A DNA stretch of 64,000 nt from Sphingobacteriia bacterium RIFOXYC2_FULL_35_18 (lineage in GTDB: Bacteria > Bacteroidota > Bacteroidia > Chitinophagales > Chitinophagaceae). Each line of letters begins with the position of its first letter. The first letter of the stretch is position 1. The notes beneath the pieces were generated by a model. That model saw only the letters and a list, made by a program, of their open reading frames with translations. It was not told the DNA's origin and ran no database searches. Made by a program: the position numbers and the translations under genes. The stretch spans positions 897,007 to 961,006 of the forward strand of contig MIAG01000001.1 of NCBI GenBank assembly GCA_001829005.1, given 5' to 3'. Positions 47,824 through 56,391 of the stretch are shown one piece after another.

Positions 47824-48999
47824 ATGCAAGAAGCCTATATAGTAGCGGGATTTAGAACCGCAGTTACTAAAAGTAAAAGAGGTGGATTCCGATTTTTTAG
47901 ACCCGATGATTTGGCTGTTGAAGTAATCAAAGGATTAATGGCATCTGTGCCGCAACTCGACTCGAAATTAGTAGATGATGTAATTGTAGGGAATGCAGTA
48001 CCTGAAGCGGAGCAAGGATTGCAGTTTGGTAGAATCATTGCAGCAAAAGCATTGGGAATTGAAGTGGCAGGTATTACGATTAACAGGTATTGTGCAAGTG
48101 GATTGGAGAGCATTGCAACTGCAACCGCTAAAATTAGGTCGGGCATGGCGGAATGCATAATTGCAGGTGGAACAGAAAGCATGAGCTTAGTACCCACAGC
48201 AGGGTGGAAAACGGTACCTTCTTATGCAATCGCTAAAGAAGAACCAGATTATTATTTGAGTATGGGTTTAACTGCAGAAGCAGTGGCCAAAGAGTTTAAT
48301 ATTTCAAGAGAAGACCAAGATGCTTTTGCTTACGCGTCTCATATGAAAGCCAAAACGGCCATTGAAAATGGTTATTTTAAATCGGGCATTTTACCCATTG
48401 CTGTAGAAGAAACTTATGTAAATGAAAAAGGTAAAAAAGCAGTCAGGTCTTATACGGTAGATACAGATGAGGGATTAAGGGCCGATACAACGGTGGAAGG
48501 TTTATCTAAATTAAAAGCAGCTTTTGCGGTTGGAGGATCGGTAACTGCTGGAAATTCCTCTCAAACCAGTGATGGTGCTGCATTTGCTTTGGTGATGAGT
48601 GAAAGAATGATGTTGTCGTTGGGTTTAACGCCAATTGGAAGATTGGTCAACTGCGCATCTGCAGGGGTTCATCCAAGAATCATGGGCATTGGTCCTGTTG
48701 CTGCTATACCTAAGGTATTAAAGCAAGCAGGAATGAATTTAGGTGATATTGACTTATTTGAATTGAACGAGGCTTTTGCTTCTCAATCTTTAGCGGTCAT
48801 TAGAGAGTTAGGGTTAGACACAACCAAAGTAAATATTAATGGTGGTGCTATTGCACTAGGCCATCCTTTAGGATGCACTGGTTGTAAATTAACCGTTCAG
48901 TTGTTGAATGATATGAAGCGCTTGAATAAAAAATTCGGGATGGTAACTGCCTGTGTGGGTGGTGGGCAAGGAATTGCAGGGATTATAGAAAACTTGTAA
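47824..48999 (+). CDS. fadA: Acetyl-CoA C-acyltransferase (thiolase)
   Basis: Thiolase of 391 residues acting in fatty-acid beta-oxidation or acetoacetyl-CoA turnover. The nucleophile is C90 (NRYCASGLESI), with GLTAEAVAKEFNISREDQD, the catalytic His in NGGAIALGHPLGCTG and the second Cys in VTACVGGGQG near the C-terminus. All active-site motifs are intact. No other beta-oxidation genes are adjacent, so degradative versus biosynthetic role is not fixed and the symbol is tentative. Confidence 0.93.
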   Translation: MQEAYIVAGFRTAVTKSKRGGFRFFRPDDLAVEVIKGLMASVPQLDSKLVDDVIVGNAVPEAEQGLQFGRIIAAKALGIEVAGITINRYCASGLESIATATAKIRSGMAECIIAGGTESMSLVPTAGWKTVPSYAIAKEEPDYYLSMGLTAEAVAKEFNISREDQDAFAYASHMKAKTAIENGYFKSGILPIAVEETYVNEKGKKAVRSYTVDTDEGLRADTTVEGLSKLKAAFAVGGSVTAGNSSQTSDGAAFALVMSERMMLSLGLTPIGRLVNCASAGVHPRIMGIGPVAAIPKVLKQAGMNLGDIDLFELNEAFASQSLAVIRELGLDTTKVNINGGAIALGHPLGCTGCKLTVQLLNDMKRLNKKFGMVTACVGGGQGIAGIIENL

Positions 49000-49009
49000 C
49001 TTTAGGATT

Positions 49010-49864
49010 ATGAAAACCATCATTGTACCTACTGATTTTTCAACTACTGCTAGTAATGCTGCAGATTACGCTGTTCATTTTGCGCAACAAGTAAAAGCAG
49101 AGCGAATTGTTTTATTGCATGCTTACGAAATACCGGTAGCGATTGATCCAATGATGCCTGGAATTCAGATACCTGAAATTGATGGCTTCCGAGAATCAGC
49201 AGAAAAAAGATTGTATCAATTTAGGGCCGACTTATTATTAAAATATTCCAACACAGGTCTTGTGTTTGATATACACGCAGTATATGGTTCTATTCTTTCC
49301 GCCTTAGAAGATTTTGGGGAGAACAACCCTATAGAATTGGTGGTTATGGGAATTACTGGCGGGGGTGCTTTAGAAGAAACATTAATTGGAAGCAATACCG
49401 TTCATATTGCAGAGCATAGCCATATTCCTTTGATTATTGTACCCGCAAAATCTAGTTTTAAGCCTATTCAAAAATTACTATTTGCCTGCGACTTTAATGA
49501 TGCTGAAAAGTACATACCTGTTGAGCAAATAGGAAATATGCAACAGTTAACAGGAGCAGCATTGATGGTATTCAATATTGAGGCTGAACCTGATGAATTT
49601 GAACAAACATTTCCTGGAACAGTAATGGGCGAAAGTTTTGCAGTACATAGTGTTCTAGAAAAATTGAACCCAAGTTATCATTTTTCTCATGATGAAAATT
49701 TTATAGAAGGGGTTAATCATTTTGTAGATGAACAACAAGTTGATTTGATAATTACCGTTCCTAAAGAACATAATTTCTTTGCTCAATTGTTTTCTTCAAG
49801 CCATACAAAGAAATTGGCTTTTCATAGTCATGTTCCTATTTTGGTTTTAAGCAAAAACAATTAA
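49010..49864 (+). CDS. Tandem UspA-domain universal stress protein
   Basis: The 284 residues contain two UspA folds: residues ~1-145 (IVPTDFSTTASNAADYAVHF, then GITGGGALEETLIGSNT and a closing IIVP strand) and ~150-284 (KLLFACDFNDA, then LAFHSHVPILVLSKN). In the first domain the loop MGITGGGALEETLIGSNT resembles the ATP-binding G-x2-G-x9-GS motif; the second domain lacks it. Role in stress survival is inferred from the family. The TAA stop overlaps that of nadE by 4 bp (TTAA). Confidence 0.9.
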   Translation: MKTIIVPTDFSTTASNAADYAVHFAQQVKAERIVLLHAYEIPVAIDPMMPGIQIPEIDGFRESAEKRLYQFRADLLLKYSNTGLVFDIHAVYGSILSALEDFGENNPIELVVMGITGGGALEETLIGSNTVHIAEHSHIPLIIVPAKSSFKPIQKLLFACDFNDAEKYIPVEQIGNMQQLTGAALMVFNIEAEPDEFEQTFPGTVMGESFAVHSVLEKLNPSYHFSHDENFIEGVNHFVDEQQVDLIITVPKEHNFFAQLFSSSHTKKLAFHSHVPILVLSKNN

Positions 49865-51543
49865 CTCAAATATTTACCTACTATCGGCATTCTTCTTCCT
49901 ACTCCAAATGCTTTTGGAGAAATTCGAATGATGGGGCAAAATTGATTGCGTTTGTATTCGTTGTTATTAACCATCTTGATGGTACGGTCTACTAAAGCAG
50001 CATCAAAACCTTGCTCTTTCATATTGGCTGGACTTTGTCTCTTTTCAATATATTGGAACAATAATTTATCTAACACTGCATAGTCTGGGAGGCTGTCACT
50101 GTCTTTTTGATTGGGCCTTAATTCTGCACTCGGGGGCTTGCTAATAATATTATGGGGTATAATTTCTGATGTCTTGTTTATGTATCTAGCTAATTCATAC
50201 ACTTGTAATTTATAACAATCACCTAATACGCCGAGCCCTCCAGCCATATCTCCATAAAGTGTTCCATAACCAGTGGCTAATTCACTTTTATTGGAAGTAT
50301 TTAATAATACGTATCCAAACTTATTGGCAATGGCCATTAAAATATTTCCCCTACTTCTACTCTGTATATTTTCTTCTGCTAATGAAAAAGGAAGGCCATT
50401 GAAAAGTGGATCTAAAGTTTTTAAAAAACTATTATAAACCTGGTCTATTTGAATAATATCGTATGGGTTATTTAAGTTCTTGCTCAGTGCTACTGCATCG
50501 TTTACAGAATGTTCAGTAGAGTAAGGGGAAGGCATTAATATGGCCCTTACATTTTCTGCACCTAGTGCCTCACAGGCAATTGCCAATGTTACAGCGGAAT
50601 CAATCCCACCGGAAGATCCAAGAATGGCTTTGGTAAAACCCATTTTACCAAAATAATCTTTAATGCCTGAAACCAATGCTCGGTATACCTGTTCAATATT
50701 TAATTGTGGATCAAGCGTTGCTGGATTTAATTCTTTTTCTGGTATTCTACTAGCTGGCTCTAAAATGGGTCCAATTATTGATCCATCTTCATTTAATTCA
50801 ACACAGTCTAATGCTTCTTCAAATAGCGGAAAGGCTTTCATTAAATTGGCATCCTTGTCAAAAACCAAGGATGCTCCGTCAAAAACAATTTCTGTTTGAC
50901 TTCCTACTGCATTGCAATAAAACAATGGAATCTTATATTTTAAAACGTTCGATTTGATTACCGCTTTTCTATCTTCATCATGGGTATAATCAAAGGGGGA
51001 GGCACTAAGGTTAAGCATGATGTCTGGATTGAATTTCATTAATTCATCCATAGGACAAATGCGATACAAGGGGTTGTCACCTAAATTCCAAATGTCTTCA
51101 CAAATAGTGACCGCTAGTTTTTTCCCTTTAAATTCAATTATATTCCATTCGTATGCTGGTTCAAAATAGCGGTATTCGTCAAACACATCGTAAGTAGGTA
51201 ACAGGGTTTTATGTACGATGGCTTTCACTTCTTTTTCGTATAAAAAATAAGCAGCATTAAAAAGATCTTTCCCTTTTAAATGTTTATTCTTTACAGGGCT
51301 TCCAATTAAAACGCCAATAGTGTCTGCATGTTCTTTTATTATATTAACCGCGTTGGTGCATTTTTCAATAAAATCTTCAAATTCAACAAAATCTCTAGCA
51401 GGATATCCAGACACCGTCATTTCACTAAAAAGTATCAAATCTCCACCTGCTGCTTTAGCTGTTTCAATGGCTTCGATTATTTTTTGGGTATTTAGCTCAA
51501 AATTGCCAATATGATAGTTTTGTTGCGCTATGAATATTTTCAT
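49861..51543 (-). CDS. nadE: NAD+ synthase, glutamine-hydrolysing
   Basis: Last step of NAD synthesis: amidates nicotinic acid adenine dinucleotide with ammonia from glutamine. The 560 residues comprise an N-terminal nitrilase-like glutaminase (about 1-250; Glu in LFSEMTVSGYP, Lys in HKTLLPTYDVFDEYRYF, Cys in VTICEDIW) and a C-terminal synthase domain with the P-loop GSSGGIDSAVT and NKSELATGYGTLYGDMAGG. nadC for the same pathway lies at 61867. It neighbours gldB as in some flavobacteria. Confidence 0.97.
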   Translation of the reverse strand: MKIFIAQQNYHIGNFELNTQKIIEAIETAKAAGGDLILFSEMTVSGYPARDFVEFEDFIEKCTNAVNIIKEHADTIGVLIGSPVKNKHLKGKDLFNAAYFLYEKEVKAIVHKTLLPTYDVFDEYRYFEPAYEWNIIEFKGKKLAVTICEDIWNLGDNPLYRICPMDELMKFNPDIMLNLSASPFDYTHDEDRKAVIKSNVLKYKIPLFYCNAVGSQTEIVFDGASLVFDKDANLMKAFPLFEEALDCVELNEDGSIIGPILEPASRIPEKELNPATLDPQLNIEQVYRALVSGIKDYFGKMGFTKAILGSSGGIDSAVTLAIACEALGAENVRAILMPSPYSTEHSVNDAVALSKNLNNPYDIIQIDQVYNSFLKTLDPLFNGLPFSLAEENIQSRSRGNILMAIANKFGYVLLNTSNKSELATGYGTLYGDMAGGLGVLGDCYKLQVYELARYINKTSEIIPHNIISKPPSAELRPNQKDSDSLPDYAVLDKLLFQYIEKRQSPANMKEQGFDAALVDRTIKMVNNNEYKRNQFCPIIRISPKAFGVGRRMPIVGKYLS

Positions 51544-51599
51544 GAAACAAATTTCATCAATTTAACAACATGATTGCAATCCTTTCCGTTAATTCGCCT

Positions 51600-52604
51600 A
51601 TGAATTCAAGGATTATTGCTTTGTTTTTGCTTTTGAGCTTGGGTGCTTGCAGATCAGGTGAAGATGCGCCCGATATTTCTCAAATTAAAATTCAATTAGA
51701 TCAGCAGCATTTTGAACAAGATTTTTTTGCCATTGATACCAATCAATTAGAAAATTCTATTGCTGTACTAGATAAAAAGTATCCAGGTTTTACAACTGTT
51801 TTTCTGTCTAATATTTTGGCTTTAATGCCTCAATCTGAATCGGCCGATTTAAAAAGTTTTTACAAGGCTTATCAGCCACTATACAAACAGTCTACTTCTA
51901 TTTTTAAGGAACAAGACAATCATATTCAAAAAGTTATTGCCGGATTAAAATACACAAAACATTATTTTCCGACATATCAACTGCCCACCAAACTGATTAC
52001 TTTCATTGGTCCAATAAATAGTTTTGGATCTATTCTAACGGAAGATGCTATTGCTATTGGATTACAGCTGTTCATGGGCAAAGATCATCCCCTTTATACC
52101 AGCGAAGAAGGTCAGGCTTTGTATCCTGCTTACATTTCTAGAAAATTTGAACCTGCGTATATACCAGTAAGTGCAATAAATAATATTGTTTTAGATATGT
52201 TTCCTGAACAAATGTCTGGAAAGCCCTTAATTGCACAAATGGTTGAATTAGGAAAACGAATGTATGTAGTAGATCATTTACTCCCTCAACTTTCCGACAC
52301 CTTAATCACAGGGTACTCTTCTAAGCAACTTGAGGCCTGCATCAACAATGAAAAAAATATCTGGAGCTTTTTTATCCAAAACGATCTTTTGTATAAATCG
52401 GACCCGCAATTGGTAAGAGAATATGTTTCTGAAGGCCCTTTTACCCAAGCTTTTGGGAAGGAGTCTCCAGGTAATATTGGCCAATTTTTAGGTTGGCAAA
52501 TCGTAAAAAAGTGGATGAGTAAAAACAATCAAATAAGTTTTGATGCACTAATGAAAAAAGATGCGGTGCAATTATTTGAAGAAGCAAAGTATAAGCCGAG
52601 TTAA
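51600..52604 (+). CDS. gldB: Gliding motility lipoprotein GldB
   Basis: Lipoprotein of about 334 residues from ATG 51600 (MNSRIIALFLLLSLGAC), with the lipidated Cys at 17; the frame is open from 51570. The mature sequence (FEQDFFAIDTNQLENSI, then LKYTKHYFPTYQLPTKLITF and IGIDLFLG-like GLQLFMG) follows the GldB pattern, including a conserved ALYPAYISRKFEPAYI stretch. GldB is required for gliding and linked to the type IX secretion machinery in flavobacteria. gldC, which follows gldB in Flavobacterium, is not here; apaG converges instead. Confidence 0.9.
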   Translation: MNSRIIALFLLLSLGACRSGEDAPDISQIKIQLDQQHFEQDFFAIDTNQLENSIAVLDKKYPGFTTVFLSNILALMPQSESADLKSFYKAYQPLYKQSTSIFKEQDNHIQKVIAGLKYTKHYFPTYQLPTKLITFIGPINSFGSILTEDAIAIGLQLFMGKDHPLYTSEEGQALYPAYISRKFEPAYIPVSAINNIVLDMFPEQMSGKPLIAQMVELGKRMYVVDHLLPQLSDTLITGYSSKQLEACINNEKNIWSFFIQNDLLYKSDPQLVREYVSEGPFTQAFGKESPGNIGQFLGWQIVKKWMSKNNQISFDALMKKDAVQLFEEAKYKPS

Positions 52605-52987
52605 TTCATTTTAGAAGGAGCAACCAAATCAAAAGAAGGAATAGGGACACTAAAATTTTGTTTCGAATGTTGATTTAGCATGGTATATGACCCTTGCATT
52701 TTGCCCATTTCTGTTTTTAAATTACAACCACTTACATAAGTGTATTGCTCGCCTGGTGCAAGAATTGGTTGAACCCCTACAACTCCTTCTCCTTCTACTT
52801 CTCTATGTTCTGCATTGCTATCAAAAATAAACCAATGTCTTCTTAATAGCTGAACAGCAAACTTATTGTGATTCTCGATAGTAATGCGGTAGGCAAACAT
52901 GAACTCTCCTTTCAGCGGATTGCTGTAATCGGACTGATAGAATACTTCTACAGTGATTTCGATTCCTGCTGAAATTTTAGAAACCAT
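52601..52987 (-). CDS. apaG: ApaG-domain protein
   Basis: Cytoplasmic single-domain beta-sandwich of 128 residues. The family pattern is strong: YRITIENHNKFAVQLLRRHW, then EVEGEGVVGVQPILAPGEQY and SGCNLKTEMGKMQGSY. ApaG has been linked to cobalt/magnesium efflux phenotypes in enterobacteria, but its biochemical activity is unclear. The stop overlaps gldB by 4 bp in a TTAA palindrome. It is divergent from icd over a 133-bp region. Confidence 0.95.
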   Translation of the reverse strand: MVSKISAGIEITVEVFYQSDYSNPLKGEFMFAYRITIENHNKFAVQLLRRHWFIFDSNAEHREVEGEGVVGVQPILAPGEQYTYVSGCNLKTEMGKMQGSYTMLNQHSKQNFSVPIPSFDLVAPSKMN

Positions 52988-53067
52988 ATTTATACGGATT
53001 GGTCATTGTAAATGTAGGTAAATTAACATTCTATAAGGGGTATTTCATCAAATAATCATGTGAATAA

Positions 53068-53100
53068 TTGCTTAAAATAGTTGAATCAGCTGTACTTTTG
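53068..53100 (+). promoter_or_regulatory. Promoter of the isocitrate dehydrogenase gene
   Basis: TTG at 53068-53070 and TACTTTTG at 53093-53100 with 22 bp between, within the spacing accepted for Bacteroidota sigma factor promoters. TACTTTTG matches TAnnTTTG and is followed by CACC, and the ATG lies 20 bp on. Confidence 0.6.
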
Positions 53101-53120
53101 CACCACAAAAAAAGACGTTT

Positions 53121-54575
53121 ATGACAAAAATTGCTGTTGCTAAAGGTGATGGAATAGGTCCTGAAATTATGGATGCAGTATTATCCATATTCGATGCCGC
53201 TAAAGTGCCATTGACGTACGAAGTTGTAGATATGGGTAAATGGGTATTTGATAAAGGATACAGTAATGGCATGACCCCTGAAGCAAAGCAGACTATTGAG
53301 ACTTTAGGAATACTTTTTAAAGGGCCAATGGAAACTCCTAAAGGGAAGGGAGTAAAAAGTGTGAACGTAACTGCTAGAAAAACCTGGAATACTTACGCTA
53401 ATAAAAGAACCTTTCAAACTTTACATGGGGTAGATACCGTTTTTAGTAAAGCGGGAATTCCTATTGATATAACCATTGTTAGAGAAAATATTGAAGATAC
53501 TTATGGTGGCATTGAACATATGCTTACCAATGATGTGGCGTTAAGTAGAAGATTTATTACCCGTCCGGGTAGTATGCAAGTGATTAAGTATGCATTTGAA
53601 ATGGCCAAGAAAAAGGGCTGCAAACGAATTACTTGCGGTCATAAGGCCAATATTATGAAATTGACCGATGGATTGTTTTTAGAAGTATTCTACGAAATTG
53701 CTAAGGAATATCCTGAGCTAAAAGCAGATGATGTTATTGTAGATGATTTATGCATGAAGTTGGTGAGCAAACCCGATCTTTTTGATGTGGTGGTGTTAAC
53801 CAATTTACAAGGTGATATTGTAAGTGATTTATGTGCTGGACTTGTTGGTGGATTGGGCTTTGCGCCTTCTGCCAATATTGGGGATCATATCTCTATTTTC
53901 GAAGCTGTGCACGGGACTGCTCCGGATATTGCAGGTAAAAATATTGCCAATCCTACCGCTCTTTTACTAAGTGGTATTGGAATGTTGCGGCATCTTGGTT
54001 TAATGCAGTCTGCTGGCACCATTGAGAATGCTTTATTGTATACACTCGAAAGTGGCAAGCATACCGGCGATTTTGGTGAAAAAGGAACCACTAATTTGAA
54101 TACAACCGAGTTTGCCAATGCCATCATTGCTAATTTTGGTCAAAAGCCTGCTCATAATCCAAAACCTGATATGCAGGATGTATCTGTAACACCTACCATA
54201 TTTGCTTTGGAAAACAATCCCATGTTAGAAACAACAGATACCAATAATGAATTTATTGTGGGTGTAGACATGTTTATCGAAAGCAATGAGCAACCAAATG
54301 CTGTTGCGGAAAAATGTTTGAAACATACATTGGATTTATTTAAGCTAGTCACCATCAGTAATAGAGGTACTCAGGTATGGCCCACAGGTTCAGTTTATAC
54401 TAATTTAGTGAATCAATACCGTTGCAGATTTGAAAGTGTGGGTGATATTCCGCTTACACAAATTGATATTATTGAGCTCTATAAAAGACTTACGGCCGAT
54501 TTCAAAGTTTGCTCTACAGAAATATTAAACATGTGGGGAGACAAAAAAGCCTATAGTCTTGCACAGGGGCAATAA
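53121..54575 (+). CDS. icd: NADP-dependent isocitrate dehydrogenase
   Basis: TCA-cycle enzyme of 484 residues converting isocitrate to 2-oxoglutarate. The N-terminal part has AVAKGDGIGPEIMDAVL and IVRENIEDTYGGIEHM; the metal/substrate site is TNLQGDIVSDLCAGLVGGLG and the nucleotide-binding region EAVHGTAPDIAGKNIANP. Length exceeds the E. coli enzyme and matches the long subgroup with an extra C-terminal domain (~340-484). NADP rather than NAD preference is by family similarity. Stands alone with its own promoter. Confidence 0.93.
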   Translation: MTKIAVAKGDGIGPEIMDAVLSIFDAAKVPLTYEVVDMGKWVFDKGYSNGMTPEAKQTIETLGILFKGPMETPKGKGVKSVNVTARKTWNTYANKRTFQTLHGVDTVFSKAGIPIDITIVRENIEDTYGGIEHMLTNDVALSRRFITRPGSMQVIKYAFEMAKKKGCKRITCGHKANIMKLTDGLFLEVFYEIAKEYPELKADDVIVDDLCMKLVSKPDLFDVVVLTNLQGDIVSDLCAGLVGGLGFAPSANIGDHISIFEAVHGTAPDIAGKNIANPTALLLSGIGMLRHLGLMQSAGTIENALLYTLESGKHTGDFGEKGTTNLNTTEFANAIIANFGQKPAHNPKPDMQDVSVTPTIFALENNPMLETTDTNNEFIVGVDMFIESNEQPNAVAEKCLKHTLDLFKLVTISNRGTQVWPTGSVYTNLVNQYRCRFESVGDIPLTQIDIIELYKRLTADFKVCSTEILNMWGDKKAYSLAQGQ

Positions 54576-54626
54576 TTGAGTTGATTTTTAACGTAATTTC
54601 ACGGCTCATTTAAAGCATATAGTACA

Positions 54627-56285
54627 ATGGCTGAAGTGATTTTAATGCCCCGATTAAGTGATACCATGACCGAAGGGGTAATTGCCGCTTGGCATAAAAG
54701 GGTAGGAGATACAGTACAGAAAGGTGACTTACTGGCTGAAATTGAGACGGATAAAGCCACAATGGAACTAGAAAGTTACCAGGATGGCGTTCTACTTCAT
54801 ATAGGAACACCCGATGGAGGAAAATTACAAGTAAACGACTTATTGGCCATATTTGGAAAGCCAGGTGAAGATATTACTGAATTAGTAAAAATTCACGGCA
54901 GTGGTGCGCTTGCTCCAATTCCAACCGCTGCGCCAGTTGCACCTGTTGAAACTGCTGCACCTGCAACAGCTCCAATCCCAACGGAAACAACTACTTCAAT
55001 GGATATTTCTTCTATGGATGAAGTGGTTTTAATGCCTAGATTAAGCGATACGATGACCGAAGGGGTAATAGCTTCTTGGCAAAAAAATGTGGGTGATATT
55101 GTGAAGAAAGGGGAGGTTTTGGCTGATATAGAAACCGATAAAGCTACCATGGAATTGGAAAGCTACAAGGATGGTGTGTTATTGTATCAAGGAGCTCAGG
55201 CAGGTGAAAAAATATTGGTTAACGACTTACTTTGTATAATAGGTAAGGAGGGATTAGATGTTGCTGCAATTGTAGCAGCGGTAAAAGCGGGAACAGGTAC
55301 AAAAACGCCATCTGAAGAAGCGCCTGCCGCTCCATCGGTTGTTGCACCGTCAGCTCCTGCAGTTACTGCTGCACCTGCTGTTGAGCAAGCAGTGGTGAAT
55401 AGTGGTAGAATATTTGCATCGCCATTAGCCAAAAGAATTGCTGCTGAAAAAGGCATTGATTTAAAATATGTAAAGGGTTCAGGTGATAATGGAAGAATTA
55501 CCAAAATTGATATTGATCAATACGTACCATCAACAATTGTAGCGGCCGCTGCTCCTGCAGCCAAGTCTGCTGCCCCAGTTGTAAGTAATGCTGTTGCCGG
55601 GCAAGTTAGCTTTACAGATGTTCCTGTTTCTCAAATGAGAAAAGTAATTGCGAAGCGTTTAAGTGAGAGCTTATTTACTGCTCCTCATTTTTACTTGACT
55701 ATGCAAATTGATATGGATGCTGCAATTGCTGCAAGAACCAAAATCAATGAAGTGGCTTCTGTTAAAGTAAGTTTTAACGACTTAGTAGTTAAAGCAACTG
55801 CAATGGCATTGAAAAAGCATCCAAAAATTAATAGCAGTTGGATGGGTGATTTTATTCGTTATAACGACCATATTAATATTGGTGTAGCAGTTGCAGTAGA
55901 CGAGGGTTTATTGGTTCCTGTAGTACGTTTTGCCGACGGAAAATCGTTGAGTCAAATTGGTGCTGAAGTAAAAGACTTTGCACAAAGAGCAAAAGACAAA
56001 AAATTGCAACCATCCGATTGGGAAGGAAGTACTTTTACTATTTCTAATTTAGGAATGTTTGGTATTGATCAGTTTACCGCTATTATTAATCCGCCTGATG
56101 CTTGTATTTTAGCAGTAGGGGGTATTTCTCAAGAACCAGTAGTGAAGAATGGTCAAGTAGTTCCAGGAAATATTATGAAGTTGACTTTAAGTTGCGATCA
56201 CCGCGTAGTGGATGGTGCAACAGGTGCTGCATTCTTACAAACCTTGAAACAATTATTAGAAGAGCCAGTTAGAATGCTCGTTTAA
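54627..56285 (+). CDS. Pyruvate dehydrogenase E2, dihydrolipoamide acetyltransferase with two lipoyl domains
   Basis: The 552 residues show two tandem lipoyl domains with the lipoylated lysines K43 and K172, each in IETDKATMELESY, separated by an Ala/Pro linker. An E3-binding domain (RIFASPLAKRIAAEKGIDL, about 268-305) and another Ala/Pro linker precede the catalytic acetyltransferase domain (about 325-552), which has the active-site DHRVVDGATGAAF near the C-terminus. Pyruvate is the likely substrate. The E1 partner is not adjacent; the fused E1 at 14678 is one candidate but may serve a different complex. Confidence 0.94.
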   Translation: MAEVILMPRLSDTMTEGVIAAWHKRVGDTVQKGDLLAEIETDKATMELESYQDGVLLHIGTPDGGKLQVNDLLAIFGKPGEDITELVKIHGSGALAPIPTAAPVAPVETAAPATAPIPTETTTSMDISSMDEVVLMPRLSDTMTEGVIASWQKNVGDIVKKGEVLADIETDKATMELESYKDGVLLYQGAQAGEKILVNDLLCIIGKEGLDVAAIVAAVKAGTGTKTPSEEAPAAPSVVAPSAPAVTAAPAVEQAVVNSGRIFASPLAKRIAAEKGIDLKYVKGSGDNGRITKIDIDQYVPSTIVAAAAPAAKSAAPVVSNAVAGQVSFTDVPVSQMRKVIAKRLSESLFTAPHFYLTMQIDMDAAIAARTKINEVASVKVSFNDLVVKATAMALKKHPKINSSWMGDFIRYNDHINIGVAVAVDEGLLVPVVRFADGKSLSQIGAEVKDFAQRAKDKKLQPSDWEGSTFTISNLGMFGIDQFTAIINPPDACILAVGGISQEPVVKNGQVVPGNIMKLTLSCDHRVVDGATGAAFLQTLKQLLEEPVRMLV

Positions 56286-56340
56286 TTTTTTAGATGGTAT
56301 TTATGCTTAGCAATACTTTGGCTAGGCATTTGAAATAAAT

Positions 56341-56369
56341 AAAAAACCTCACTAAATGTGAGGTTTTTT
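56341..56369. terminator. Strong bidirectional terminator between E2 and the metalloprotease
   Basis: AAAAAACCTCAC and GTGAGGTTTTTT are perfect 12-bp arms around a five-base loop. The arms start with A and end with T runs, so it can end transcripts from both the E2 gene and the convergent metalloprotease gene. Confidence 0.95.
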
Positions 56370-56391
56370 ATTTGGAAAAGAAGCATTTATG

